Notes: generated by a model not told the origin, from the sequence alone. 64,000 bases of DNA from Coleofasciculus sp. FACHB-1120 (GCF_014698845.1 NZ_JACJTV010000025.1:1-64000), one strand, 5' to 3'. Shown: positions 17,378 through 26,740, counted from the first letter of the stretch. Translations and numbers: made by a program.

Positions 17378-17623
17378 TGCCTCGGAAAGTTAATTGTAAA
17401 GTCAGAAAGTACAATTTATACAATTAAGTGGTTTTACGTAGAAACTCAGCCTGCAACTGCCATAAGAAGTTTTTTATAATTCCTATCTCTGATAGTAGTA
17501 TGCCTCAAAAAGTTAATTGTAAAGTCAGAAAGTACAATTTATACAATTAAGTGGTTTTACGTAGAAACTCAGCCCACATCTGCCATAAGGAGTATTTTAT
17601 AACTCCTACTTTTGGTAGTAGTA
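17378..17623. repeat. 123-bp direct tandem duplication in the EPS spacer
   Basis: Two head-to-tail copies, 17378-17500 and 17501-17623. The core from GTTAATTG through CGTAGAAACTCAGCC is essentially identical, and the 3' third has diverged (CTGCAACTGCCATAAGAAG against CACATCTGCCATAAGGAG). Each copy has a perfect 9-bp inverted repeat (TTAATTGTA / TACAATTAA) about 20 nt apart. There is no open reading frame. It may be a duplicated regulatory region or tandem small-RNA unit. Confidence 0.85.
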
Positions 17624-18007
17624 ATAGCAGTGGCGAGTTCTCCTTTAGGGTAGTATTAGATTTGGTAAAAGCTTAGGAATGGCTTGGTCAGGGCTTTCCG
17701 GGATTGGGAGGAATTATTGTGCAGTGTTAACATTGAGCAAATTCTTTAGCTTCCTAGCATCTTGCACCTCATTATAAAGTTGCCATGAAGTCAAGTAGGA
17801 AATTTGAGAATTTTCTGTAAAATCTGGCAAATTCAATTTACTTAGGTGGGGTTTTACAGTAATCTAAGCAATCATAAGGAAGGAAATCTCAGACTCTCAA
17901 GTCAGCTAAGCAATCATGCTGAAATAAATCTACTGAGAGGCTGCTTAATTAATCTTTAGTTACAACAAAAAATTACCAGTACACCTAGCTATATAGGTAT
18001 TCTTGTT

Positions 18008-19255
18008 ATGCGTAAACCTGTTTTGACTATCTTCTACCAGTTCAATCCGAGTGGCATTAGCATTGGGGGGATTCAAACAGTCATACGTACCTTTGTCAAA
18101 TATGCTCCCAGCGAGTTTGAAATTAGGCTGGTAGGAACGGAGAACGATCCATCACAACCCATAGGAGTATGGAGAGACGCCCAGTTGGCAGGCAGAGAGA
18201 TCCGCTTTATGCCCTTGTTTTTTATAGAAAACGATAACTTTAAAAAATTAGTACCAACCACTATTAAATATACGGCTGCCCTTTTGGGTCGGAACTTGAG
18301 TTCGGATTTCATGCACTTTCACAGGCTGGAACCGACGCTTTTTACTCGCAACTGGTCAGGAGAAAAGACTCTTTTTATTCATAACGATATTCAAAAACAA
18401 ATTAATTCTGCGGATAAAAAAAATGCGATTCTATGGCAACGTTTTCCAGCAGCGTATTTTGCTATCGAACGCTATCTTGTAAGTCAGTTTTCTCAAATCT
18501 TGTCGTGTAATACTGAATCGGTGCAACATTACCAACAGCATTACCCAGAGATAGCAGAGCGCATTTCCTACGTCAAAAACACAGTAGATAACGAAATCTG
18601 CTACCCATTGACCTTAGATGAACGAGAGGAAGGTAGGCGCACACTTGCACAGCAGATGGGTTTAGCGGAAGATACGCGCTTTATTCTATTTGCTGGCAGA
18701 CTTCACCCCCAGAAAGACCCTCTGTTGCTAGTCCGCTCCATTGCCGCCCTGAACGATGCAACTGTTCACCTCCTCATAGCAGGCGATGGGGACTTAAAAG
18801 AGGAGATAAATTCTGAGATTTCCCGCCTTGGATTGTCCGAACAGGTAACGCTGCTGGGTGCGTTAGCCCAGACAGAACTTGCACAGTTGCAGCGCGTATG
18901 CAGTGTTTTCGTCCTAACGAGCGCCTATGAAGGTCTTCCGATGGTCGTTCTCGAAGCGCTTGCCAGCGGTACGCCAGTAGTGACAACTCAATGCGGCGAA
19001 ACTCCAAATCTACTCACTGCTGGAAGTGGAGTTGTCTGCGAAGAGCGATCGCCAGCCGCAGTTGCAGATGCCTTGCGGAAGGTACTGCACAACGGTGGAG
19101 ATTATCCAATCGAGGCGTGCGTTCAAGCTGCCAAACCTTACGGTGCCAAGACCGTCGTGGGTGACATCTACAGCAATATGCTAAGCCGCTGGCAACAGCG
19201 AAATTGGTCTACTAGCCAGATTAATCAAAAAAGCTTTACCGGGGTTTCACAATGA
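18008..19255 (+). CDS. Family 4 glycosyltransferase (EPS locus)
   Basis: A 415-aa GT-B enzyme. The N-terminal half (LTIFYQFNPSGISIGGIQTV) should bind the acceptor. The C-terminal GT4 half has ILFAGRLHPQKDPLLLVRSI (about 225-244), HLLIAGDGDLKEE, EQVTLLGALAQTELA and the nucleotide-sugar motif SAYEGLPMVVLEALASGTPV (about 302-321, E-x7-E). It is expected to move a sugar from an NDP-sugar to the lipid-linked repeat unit on the inner face of the membrane. Donor and acceptor cannot be deduced. The start is the ATG at 18008. Its TGA overlaps the ATG of the next glycosyltransferase (ATGA), indicating translational coupling. Confidence 0.92.
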   Translation: MRKPVLTIFYQFNPSGISIGGIQTVIRTFVKYAPSEFEIRLVGTENDPSQPIGVWRDAQLAGREIRFMPLFFIENDNFKKLVPTTIKYTAALLGRNLSSDFMHFHRLEPTLFTRNWSGEKTLFIHNDIQKQINSADKKNAILWQRFPAAYFAIERYLVSQFSQILSCNTESVQHYQQHYPEIAERISYVKNTVDNEICYPLTLDEREEGRRTLAQQMGLAEDTRFILFAGRLHPQKDPLLLVRSIAALNDATVHLLIAGDGDLKEEINSEISRLGLSEQVTLLGALAQTELAQLQRVCSVFVLTSAYEGLPMVVLEALASGTPVVTTQCGETPNLLTAGSGVVCEERSPAAVADALRKVLHNGGDYPIEACVQAAKPYGAKTVVGDIYSNMLSRWQQRNWSTSQINQKSFTGVSQ

Positions 19256-20457
19256 AAAGTGCCAATGCCAAAATGAAAATTGCCGTAATCGGAGCAAAAG
19301 GGCTGCCTGCCAAACAGGGTGGGATTGAGCATCACTGTGAAGAAATTTATTCACGGGTTGTGGAACAGGGTCATGAAGTGGATTTGTTTGCCCGTTCCTC
19401 CTACACAGGAGATATTTCGCTCAGCGCTTATAACGTTCATGGTGTGCGGGTTGTTTCCATCCCCAGCTTGAATATCAAGGGAATGGATGCCCTGTTGAGT
19501 TCGGCGCTGGGAGCGATCGCTTCCAATGCGAAGCGTTATGATATCGTTCACTTCCACGCTTTAGGACCAGCCCTCTTTACCTGGATGCCCAAAATTGCTT
19601 CCTCGGCAAAAGTTGTTGTTACCTGTCATGGCTTAGACTGGCAACGTGCCAAATGGAACAAAGCTTCTAGTGACCTAATCCGTCGCGGCGAACGTGCTGC
19701 TGTCCGCTTCTCTGATGGGATGATCGTCGTATCAGAGGAACTGCGCTCATACTTTAAGGAAACTTACGGTAAAGAGACAATTTATATTCCTAACGCACCC
19801 TCAAATATGGGTGATTCAGACCCTACTTTTAGCTATGGAACTTCGTTAGGTCTAGAACAGGGACGCTATATTCTATTTTTAGGTAGACTCGTACCGGAAA
19901 AGTGCCCCGACTTACTCATCAAAGCCTTCCAAAATCTTCAGCAAGAAGGATGGAAACTCGTCATGGTGGGCGGTACGAGCGATACCAATGAGTTCACCTC
20001 GGAAATAACCGAGATGGCGGCGAATAACAAGAACATCATATTCACAGGTGAACTTAGAGGTCCCCGTCTGGCAGAAATCCTTCGGGGCGCGGGATTGTTT
20101 GTACTTCCTTCTGAGTTGGAGGGATTACCTCTATCAATGTTGGAAGCAATGCAGGAAGGTGTTCCCGTACTCGGTAGTGATATTCCCGTGCATCAGCAAT
20201 TGCTCCGCAAAGATCGAGGGATGCTTTTCCAGGTGAAAAATGTAGATTCCTGCCTCCGCAGCTTGGAATGGGCAATCAATCACCAGAAGGAATTGGCGGT
20301 AATGGCTAAAAACGCCCAGCGTTATGTGCAAGCAAACTATACCTGGAACCAGATTACTAGCGAAACGTTGGACTTGTATAGCACACTCACCGCCCTTGTT
20401 CCAATAAAACCAGACCCAAAACGAGACTCAAAACGGTCAATTCCAGTTTCAATCTAA
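19252..20457 (+). CDS. Family 4 glycosyltransferase, rhamnosyltransferase-like
   Basis: A 401-aa GT4 enzyme. The N-terminus KIAVIGAKGLPAKQGGIEHH is the pattern seen in GT4 rhamnosyl- and related transferases of the DUF1972 type. Further motifs are HFHALGPALFTW, the donor-site RYILFLGRLVPEKCPDLLIK (about 203-222) and SELEGLPLSMLEAMQEGVPV (about 286-305). It starts inside the stop codon of the preceding glycosyltransferase (ATGA, 19252-19255), so the two are almost surely translated together and act on the same repeat unit. The exact sugar is unknown. A second methionine at residue 8 (MKIAVIG) could be the true start. Confidence 0.92.
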   Translation: MKSANAKMKIAVIGAKGLPAKQGGIEHHCEEIYSRVVEQGHEVDLFARSSYTGDISLSAYNVHGVRVVSIPSLNIKGMDALLSSALGAIASNAKRYDIVHFHALGPALFTWMPKIASSAKVVVTCHGLDWQRAKWNKASSDLIRRGERAAVRFSDGMIVVSEELRSYFKETYGKETIYIPNAPSNMGDSDPTFSYGTSLGLEQGRYILFLGRLVPEKCPDLLIKAFQNLQQEGWKLVMVGGTSDTNEFTSEITEMAANNKNIIFTGELRGPRLAEILRGAGLFVLPSELEGLPLSMLEAMQEGVPVLGSDIPVHQQLLRKDRGMLFQVKNVDSCLRSLEWAINHQKELAVMAKNAQRYVQANYTWNQITSETLDLYSTLTALVPIKPDPKRDSKRSIPVSI

Positions 20458-20492
20458 ATTGTCAATATAACTTAATATTTTTTGTCAGGGGA

Positions 20493-20528
20493 TAGGGGCG
20501 CACAAATAACTGTACGCCCCTACTATTT
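20493..20528 (+). terminator. Terminator after the glycosyltransferase pair
   Basis: TAGGGGCG (20493-20500) pairs with CGCCCCTA (20515-20522) and is followed by CTATTTTTT. The same GTAGGGGC...GCCCCTAC palindrome type recurs at 30211-30242, so this is also a dispersed repeat. Confidence 0.65.
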
Positions 20529-20817
20529 TTTGTCTTGGAATTTGTTTTACCAGTTCACCAATGTTATAAGCGCGACTCCCATGCTTACACCAAATTACCT
20601 ATGTACGTACTAGCACCATTCAGTTATAAAACTGAGCTTTTAGGACAAATTAACCACGAACCCTTGAAATGGCTGGTAAAAAATTATACTTAAGGAGATT
20701 TCCCTAGGTTTGCGGATTTATCAAGGAGTTCCTTACAATTAATTAAATAAATACACTGATGCCAAAGCCACGTACTATCTCCTATGGTGGAGACGTAAAG
20801 AAAGCTACATCAGAAAA
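20529..20817. other. Spacer before the small membrane gene
   Basis: About 290 bp, AT-rich, with no HIP1 site and no supported gene. It probably carries the promoter of the small membrane protein. Confidence 0.35.
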
Positions 20818-21024
20818 ATGAACACCTTTATCAAGAAACTAATTGCTACGAGCGTCATGTTTCTCTTTACGGCTGCTGGTTTCGTAGTATTGGCATTTTC
20901 CGTAGTCTTGATGACGGTTGAATCCCTTGTCTCGCAAGTGTTGTCACAAGTAACAGCACTACAAAAGCATTCTTTAACAGAACGTGTCAGCGTCGTGAAA
21001 GCACCGTCTTCTGTTAAAGGCTAA
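20818..21024 (+). CDS. Small single-span membrane protein
   Basis: A 68-aa protein with one strong hydrophobic segment (ATSVMFLFTAAGFVVLAFSV, about residues 10-29), a positively charged N-terminus (MNTFIKK) and a polar C-terminal tail. No family is recognised. It starts with an ATG and ends 34 bp before the convergent GH74-like gene. Its place inside the exopolysaccharide locus suggests an accessory membrane role, but this is speculative, and the call as a gene rests on its hydrophobic, non-random composition only. Confidence 0.5.
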   Translation: MNTFIKKLIATSVMFLFTAAGFVVLAFSVVLMTVESLVSQVLSQVTALQKHSLTERVSVVKAPSSVKG

Positions 21025-21057
21025 TGCCTTGGTACTTAGCAGATAAGGTACCAGTAT

Positions 21058-23277
21058 TCAGGGGCGAATTGCGTGTACGGGCGCGGAAGATAAAGCAGCC
21101 TGCTCCTTAGAATCGTCAGGAGTTCCGTAGTAAATGCCCCTGCCATTGGTGCCAATAAAGACCAAGCCAAACTTCTGCCAACTCGCCTCCATCACATTTG
21201 GCTCGCCACCGATGGGATTTTGGCTAGAACCGATGCTTATCCAAGTTTTGCCTTTGTCGAGAGAACGGAAGATTCCCTCGCCCATACCAGAAATTTTTCC
21301 ATACAAATAAAGCACCGGAGTTGTACTTCCTGTCTGCGGTTTTCCGAAAGTAAACAAATGCGCCTTTTCTACTGAAGGCAGCTTAGCGAACGTTTTGCCA
21401 CCGTCTGTGGAGTGGAATAAACCTTCCCAGTCTAAGCTGAGCCAGACTTCATTTTTCGCATCTGGAACTGTTTTCAGCGCATACGAATAGTAGTCACTCT
21501 TAATATTGGGAATCGATGAGTTGACAACGCTAAAGGATGCACCTTGGTCAGTGCTGCGGTAAACTTTGCCGTCGCTGTAATAGTAAAAAGTATTTCCATC
21601 TACTTTATCCGCCACCAAGGGCTGACCCCAATACCACGGACCTTCTGGGCCATTCGGTAGTCCTGACACTGCACTCCATGAAGCGCCGCCATCAGTGGTA
21701 CGTAAGGGTGGAGCTTTACTGACAGCTACAACGAACAAGTTTGGGTTAGTTGCGGATATCGCTACGCGCAGCGGCATTGATGCCGGAAATGAGGCAAACC
21801 TCTTCCAGGTTAATCCGCCGTCTGTTGAAGTTGCTCCTGTATAAGTTGAGTTCCACCTCGAACCGCCAACGCGGACGAGGCGCAAGGGATCGCTTTGGGA
21901 GTAGGCGATGCCATAGGTGTCGCGATTGGCGTTATTGATTAGAGAAATCCCTTCAAACCTTTTGGCGGGAAAGGCGTTAAGCCCATTGTTGTGATAGAAA
22001 CCGTCTACATCGGCTACCCCACTCAACAAGAGTGCGCCTTTGGGAGGTGCAGCGATCGCAAAAGCGACGACCTCTTCATGTCCTTGCTCATAGTTAGTCC
22101 AAACGACCGGATTGGCGTTGATATTGTCTGTCTGCCAAATTCCGAACCCGTCAGTTAACCATGCTTTCCCTGCCACTTTTGGGTCAAACTCAATAGCGGA
22201 AGTCCACAGGGAAAACATGGAGTCATCCCACCAAGGAACCGTATGCTTTATCGATGCCTTTAACTCTTTCCAAGTGGCACCACCATCTGAGGTTCTGTAG
22301 ATTTTAGTAGCGGTAGATTGACCCAAGGCTACCAGTAAATCGTTGGGATTATTTGGGTTAACGCCCAAGGCATTAAAAGCTACTGGTTTTTTTTCTGGGG
22401 TGATGTTGCTCCAAGTCCCGTTTTGATACTTGCTAACCCCCGCCATGTGGGTTACATACAGAATACTGTTGTTAGCAACAGCCATTCGCTGGGCTTGTAC
22501 TGGACTTCCCGCTATTTTGCTCCACGTAACACCCGTGTCAGTGGACTGATAAATGCCGTCTCCGTAAACATTCGCATAGACTAAACCGGGTACTTGGTTG
22601 TCAAACACAATTCCCAAGATGCCAACGCCTTTGGTAAACGTTGGGGATAAAGTTGCGACTTTCGCCCATGTCGCGCCTGCATCTGAAGACTTCCACAGCC
22701 CATCGTGCCGCGAACCAAAGAAAATAACGTTGGAGTTGGCTGGATTGACAGCTAGCCTTTTTCCCGCCCAACGATGGTCGTCATTGCTGTCCATCCCTAA
22801 GTCTAGGTTTAGTTTAGTCCAGTTTTTTCCTCGATCTGTGGACTTAAAGATTGACCCTTTGGGTTGCCACTGGGAGTATTTACCGGCTGCCATGTAGACG
22901 ATATTTGGGTTGTTGGGATCTGTTGCGATCGCTTCTCCCCCGTAATATGTTTTCTCTTGACTTTTGAAGCTGTCATTTAATGGAATCCAGGTTTTATCTT
23001 CGGCATTCCAGCGATAAAAGCCACCAACGTCGGTTCTGATATAAACCAGATCCTTTTGTGCGTTGTGGATATAAACACCTGTAACAAACCCTCCGCCGCC
23101 TATCGACACGTTAGCCCAGCGATACCCATTTGCCCCAGCGACGGAGGAAGTGGGTGCCATCGGTACGGACACAAGATCCGCGCCGACAATCGGCTGTTGG
23201 TTGCTACTAGCAGTACACCCAAGCATAATGCCAATAAACACAGGAGCCACAGCTCGATGGAGAAGGTTTAATATCAT
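21058..23277 (-). CDS. GH74-like (xyloglucanase family) lipoprotein
   Basis: A 739-aa predicted lipoprotein (signal ending MLGCT, Cys21) with the two-propeller layout of glycoside hydrolase family 74. It has YRWANVSIGGGGFVTGVYIH (about 52-71), LVYIRTDVGGFYRW with the candidate catalytic Asp at about 83, DDHRWAGKRLAVNP, several BNR-type STDxGxTW turns, and LLSGVADVDGFYH with the second candidate Asp at about 420. GH74 enzymes cleave beta-1,4-glucan backbones such as xyloglucan. It lies antiparallel inside the exopolysaccharide locus, so it may trim or release the polymer rather than digest plant material. The start is the ATG at 23275-23277. Family call firm, substrate unknown. Confidence 0.87.
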   Translation of the reverse strand: MILNLLHRAVAPVFIGIMLGCTASSNQQPIVGADLVSVPMAPTSSVAGANGYRWANVSIGGGGFVTGVYIHNAQKDLVYIRTDVGGFYRWNAEDKTWIPLNDSFKSQEKTYYGGEAIATDPNNPNIVYMAAGKYSQWQPKGSIFKSTDRGKNWTKLNLDLGMDSNDDHRWAGKRLAVNPANSNVIFFGSRHDGLWKSSDAGATWAKVATLSPTFTKGVGILGIVFDNQVPGLVYANVYGDGIYQSTDTGVTWSKIAGSPVQAQRMAVANNSILYVTHMAGVSKYQNGTWSNITPEKKPVAFNALGVNPNNPNDLLVALGQSTATKIYRTSDGGATWKELKASIKHTVPWWDDSMFSLWTSAIEFDPKVAGKAWLTDGFGIWQTDNINANPVVWTNYEQGHEEVVAFAIAAPPKGALLLSGVADVDGFYHNNGLNAFPAKRFEGISLINNANRDTYGIAYSQSDPLRLVRVGGSRWNSTYTGATSTDGGLTWKRFASFPASMPLRVAISATNPNLFVVAVSKAPPLRTTDGGASWSAVSGLPNGPEGPWYWGQPLVADKVDGNTFYYYSDGKVYRSTDQGASFSVVNSSIPNIKSDYYSYALKTVPDAKNEVWLSLDWEGLFHSTDGGKTFAKLPSVEKAHLFTFGKPQTGSTTPVLYLYGKISGMGEGIFRSLDKGKTWISIGSSQNPIGGEPNVMEASWQKFGLVFIGTNGRGIYYGTPDDSKEQAALSSAPVHAIRP

Positions 23278-23665
23278 GATTGCCTAAATACTGGTAAGAT
23301 TACAGACCTTTTGCAGAGAATAATTGAGTTATCTATTTCATAAAGTTGAAGTTCTCATGAAAAATTATCAAGCATTCCATCGCTCAATACCAAATGTGTA
23401 AATATTAAGTGTCTTTATAAAAGCTTTAAACTTTGGGGGCAAATTCTCACAAATCCACACAGTTGTCTGTGGTAAATTAAACTTGCTTGCTTAGGAAGAG
23501 ATTGGCACCCAATTACAATCACTTTAACTGCTACTGAGATATTTTTGCCAGTCTGTACTAGCATTAGTGGCAATTGACTATTTATTCAATGAAATATGCT
23601 GACGACCTTAGAAGGCCGTCTACTGATGCAGTAGCGATGAACCAAGGCAAACTGAGGAGAAAAAT
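23278..23665. other. Divergent spacer between GH74-like and flippase genes
   Basis: About 390 bp of AT-rich DNA with no supported gene. It should hold promoters for both directions. No convincing operator was found. Confidence 0.4.
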
Positions 23666-23851
23666 GTGCTGGAGCTGAGCCACCTGCTCAAAAAAATGAT
23701 GAGTATTCTACCGATTTTCCCGAATCTTGCGCCGCTAAAGACTCCCAAGTTGCGATCGCTATCGATAAATCTCTTTTTCTGGAAGTCTTCATTGGTAGAA
23801 CATCAAGGATTTCTCCGTAATATTTGCGACTTTGAGGAACAACAAGCATGA
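23666..23851 (+). CDS. Possible small ORF coupled to the flippase gene
   Basis: A 61-aa frame that starts at a GTG preceded by a good ribosome-binding site (GAGGAGA at 23653-23659, 7-nt spacing). Its stop overlaps the flippase start as ATGA. The product (LSHLLKKMMSILPIFPNLAP, ending CDFEEQQA) matches no family known to me and carries no clear membrane helix. It may be a leader peptide that couples translation to the flippase, or a chance frame. The RBS and the 4-bp overlap are the only support. Confidence 0.35.
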   Translation: MLELSHLLKKMMSILPIFPNLAPLKTPKLRSLSINLFFWKSSLVEHQGFLRNICDFEEQQA

Positions 23852-25248
23852 GCTTAAAAACTCAAGTCATGCGGGGAGGAATCTACCTAGTACTACGTCA
23901 GGGGCTAGGAGTATTCATCAGTCTGGCAGGAGTGATGCTAGTTACCAAGGTCATCGGGCCGGAGAACTACGGGCTTTATGCTGCCGCTGTTAGTATATTT
24001 TTGTACCTTCAAATGCTTAGTCAGCTAGGCATTGAAGTTTATCTGGTGCGGCGGGAAGGGGAAGAAGAACTAGGAGTCTACCACCAAGCTTTCACCCTAC
24101 TGTTATTTCAAGCGTTGGCAGGAATGCTTTTAGCTTTTTTGGCGCTTCCTTTAATCGAAAGCTGGGTAAAAATCCAAGGGTTTCGCCCGGTAGCGCAAGT
24201 CTTGTTTCTGGGACTTCCCGTCGTTCTCCTCAATCAAGTCCCGATGGCTCGGCTAGAGCGCAATCTAGATTACAAACGGGTCGCTTTAATTGAACTTCTC
24301 GGTCAGTTAGTTTACTACGTGATAGCCTTTCCGATGGCTTTTCGGGGATCCGGAGTTTGGGCGTTGGTGGCTGGATGGTGGCTACAGCAAGTTCAAACTC
24401 TAGCACTACTCTACTGGAGTGCAGGCTATCGTCCCCGCTTTGCTTGGAAGTTGGATTTAGTTAAGCAGATGTGGGGGTACAGCATGAGCTTCTCCGCATC
24501 AATTTGGGTGTGGCAACTGCGTACCCTAATCAACCCCTTGCTAGTAGGTAGGTTCGCCGGGGCGGAAGCGGTAGGATACGTGGCTTTAGCCATTCGCATT
24601 ATCGAGATTCTTGGTTTTGTCAAAGCTGCAACCTGGCGAATTTCTATTGCTACCCTCTCCCGCTTGCAGGGGGACAAAGAACGCCTAGTAAAAGCTGTAA
24701 CGGAAGGAATGGGTTTACAGATATTAGCAGTGGGCCCGCTGTTAGTCGGAGTTAGTTGGGTTGCTCCTTGGCTAATTCCGCTAGTATTTGGCGATCGCTG
24801 GATTCCTGTAGTGCAAGTTTATCCTTTTATCGCCTTGGGCTATCTGACCAACTCCCTGTTTAATATGCACTCCTCAGCACTCTACGTTCTGCGGCGAAAC
24901 TGGGAAGTTACAGCCTTTCACATCGTACACATGGCTCTTTTTGCGGGAGCAGCATTTTTGCTTTTACCCCGCCTGGGATTAATCGGATACGGTTGGGCTG
25001 AGGTAGTAACTCTGGCGAGTTACGTTGTAATTCACTTCTACTTGGTGCGGGATATTGGCAACCCAGACTATCGACTGACTGGCTTATGGTGGAGTGCTTT
25101 TGCCGCTGCTCTGTTTGCTTATCAGTTAGGATGGTGGGCGGCGCTGGGATTAGTAGCAGTGGCTTTGTTGCCCAGTACCCACCAAAAGCTGAGAGATTAC
25201 ATGACAAGTATCAGGGGAGCAAAGTCTGAAGGCGCGTCTTCAAGTTAG
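23848..25248 (+). CDS. Wzx-like polysaccharide flippase
   Basis: A 466-aa integral membrane protein with about 12-14 predicted helices, of the polysaccharide transport (MATE/MOP superfamily) type. It starts LKTQVMRGGIYLVLRQGLGV and includes VTKVIGPENYGLYAAAVSIF in the second helix region. LRTLINPLLVGRFAGAEAVG and APWLIPLVFGDRWIPVVQVY are further family patterns. It is predicted to flip the undecaprenyl-linked repeat unit across the inner membrane before polymerisation. The start is the ATG at 23848. The polymerase-like gene follows 163 bp downstream. Confidence 0.9.
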   Translation: MSLKTQVMRGGIYLVLRQGLGVFISLAGVMLVTKVIGPENYGLYAAAVSIFLYLQMLSQLGIEVYLVRREGEEELGVYHQAFTLLLFQALAGMLLAFLALPLIESWVKIQGFRPVAQVLFLGLPVVLLNQVPMARLERNLDYKRVALIELLGQLVYYVIAFPMAFRGSGVWALVAGWWLQQVQTLALLYWSAGYRPRFAWKLDLVKQMWGYSMSFSASIWVWQLRTLINPLLVGRFAGAEAVGYVALAIRIIEILGFVKAATWRISIATLSRLQGDKERLVKAVTEGMGLQILAVGPLLVGVSWVAPWLIPLVFGDRWIPVVQVYPFIALGYLTNSLFNMHSSALYVLRRNWEVTAFHIVHMALFAGAAFLLLPRLGLIGYGWAEVVTLASYVVIHFYLVRDIGNPDYRLTGLWWSAFAAALFAYQLGWWAALGLVAVALLPSTHQKLRDYMTSIRGAKSEGASSS

Positions 25249-25284
25249 CGCGATCGTACCTGCGGACTCTCAATGTTAAAAGTT

Positions 25285-25372
25285 ATACCATTGGATTTTG
25301 GAATTGTCGTCGATAAAATCGTGAAATCCTTTACAGGCAAGGTTTTCCCAATCCAAAATCCAAAATGGTATT
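25285..25372. repeat. Imperfect inverted repeat between flippase and polymerase genes
   Basis: ATACCATTGGATTTTGGA (about 25285-25302) faces TCCAAAATCCAAAATGGTAT (about 25353-25372), complementary except for a 3-bp bulge. The CCAATCCAAAATCCAAAAT motif is a common spacer element in filamentous cyanobacteria (from memory). Confidence 0.6.
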
Positions 25373-25411
25373 AGCGGCTGCTCAGAAAATTTAGATTGAT
25401 TTTCCTTCCCT

Positions 25412-26740
25412 ATGTCACCAGCTCAACCTGTAGGCCCTCTCCTAAACTTCATTGAAAAGAGATTCGCCATTCTTACCCTGGTAGTCTTCACAGGGGTCTT
25501 GAATTTTGCCAGCTATTACAATGTGTCTGAGGGCGTACCAGGATACGGCTTTTACGTCTCGTCCTCCTTTGACCGGATGGTGTCGCTGCTGCAATATGGG
25601 ATTTATGCGACAACTTTATTCTTTATTATTGCCCGGTTTAAAAGTGTTGTTCGCCCTGCGCTGAGAGACCCATTCTTATTAGTTTTGATAGGGCTTATTG
25701 TCACCTCATTTTTCTGGTCTGATTTCCCAAGTATATCGAGGAAAGCTGGCGTATTTGCATTAATAACAACCTTATTTGGATTGTATCTGGCTTCCCGCTT
25801 TAGCTTAAAAGAGCAATTAAGGATAATCGCTTGGGCGTTGGGTATAGTTGTCGTATTTAGCTTATTGTATACGCTAGTTTTGCGAGGATCGGGAATAGAG
25901 AATGGGACTCATTCGGGAGCTTGGCGAGGACCTTTATTACACAAAAACCTCTTTGCTCGGCTGATGCTAGTATGTGCGTTTCCTCCATTACTGGCTGCTC
26001 TGGATCTTCGTAACAAGTACCGCTACCTTGCGTTTGGTGTTGCTGGTCTGGCAACTGCTCTAATTATACTTTCAACTTCAAAAACTGCCCTAGTTATCTT
26101 TCTTACTCTAATAATTCTTTTACCTCTGTATAGAGCTTTGCGATGGAGCGATAACCTGGCAATTCCCTTCTTCATCACTTTGATATTAATAGGAGGAAGT
26201 ATGGCTACATTTACTGTAGCCAGTTGGGATAATTTGTTGTTTAGTTTAGGGAAAGATCCTACTCTGAGTGGTCGTACAGAGATTTGGGAAGCAGTCATGC
26301 ATAAAATTTGGGAGCGTCCTTGGCTAGGTTATGGGTATCAAGCTTTTTGGATAGAAGGAGGAGAGTCAGATTATGTGTGGCGCGTACTTCGATACAGGGT
26401 GTATCAGGCTCACAATGGCTTTTACAATATAGGAGTAGAAATTGGTTTATTAGGAGCCTTGTTTTTTGTAATTAGCGTGGTTTTTGCTTATATACGGGCA
26501 ATCAGATATATGCGTTCAAGTAAAACATCAGAAGCTCTATGGCCTCTAATCTACTTAACGTTCTTGCCTATGTATAATTACACCGAAAGTACGATTGTCG
26601 AACCAAATTCTATTTATTGGGTTTTGTTTGTCTCAATCACTTTCTCTTTAAGAAATATCCAAACACTAACAACTAGGAAAGAAAGCGAAAGATTCAGGGA
26701 AGAAAGTGTTAGCCAAACAGGGGTAGAAAGCTTTCCTTAA
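25412..26740 (+). CDS. Wzy-like O-antigen/EPS polymerase
   Basis: A 442-aa membrane protein with about 11 predicted helices and the O-antigen ligase/polymerase (Wzy_C) domain. Conserved parts are GPLLHKNLFARLMLV, a large loop with LSGRTEIWEAVMHKIWERPW and LGYGYQAFW, then YQAHNGFYNIGVEIGLLGAL. These proteins polymerise lipid-linked repeats or ligate glycans on the periplasmic side. Position beside a flippase and a Wzc-like protein favours the polymerase role. The start is the ATG at 25412. The charged C-terminus (TTRKESERFREESVS) is cytoplasmic. Confidence 0.9.
   Translation: MSPAQPVGPLLNFIEKRFAILTLVVFTGVLNFASYYNVSEGVPGYGFYVSSSFDRMVSLLQYGIYATTLFFIIARFKSVVRPALRDPFLLVLIGLIVTSFFWSDFPSISRKAGVFALITTLFGLYLASRFSLKEQLRIIAWALGIVVVFSLLYTLVLRGSGIENGTHSGAWRGPLLHKNLFARLMLVCAFPPLLAALDLRNKYRYLAFGVAGLATALIILSTSKTALVIFLTLIILLPLYRALRWSDNLAIPFFITLILIGGSMATFTVASWDNLLFSLGKDPTLSGRTEIWEAVMHKIWERPWLGYGYQAFWIEGGESDYVWRVLRYRVYQAHNGFYNIGVEIGLLGALFFVISVVFAYIRAIRYMRSSKTSEALWPLIYLTFLPMYNYTESTIVEPNSIYWVLFVSITFSLRNIQTLTTRKESERFREESVSQTGVESFP

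Larger units (their letters stand above)
16997..18007. other. 1-kb spacer with hairpins and a tandem repeat
   Basis: No protein-coding gene is supported. The spacer contains two strong hairpins (17027-17067 and 17116-17138), a 123-bp tandem duplication (17378-17623) and about 380 bp of AT-rich leader before the first glycosyltransferase. Confidence 0.6.

Noticed and set aside
17378-17623. Tandem repeat as a CRISPR array or transposon end
   Set aside because: Only two units of 123 bp with no spacers, and no terminal repeats or transposase.
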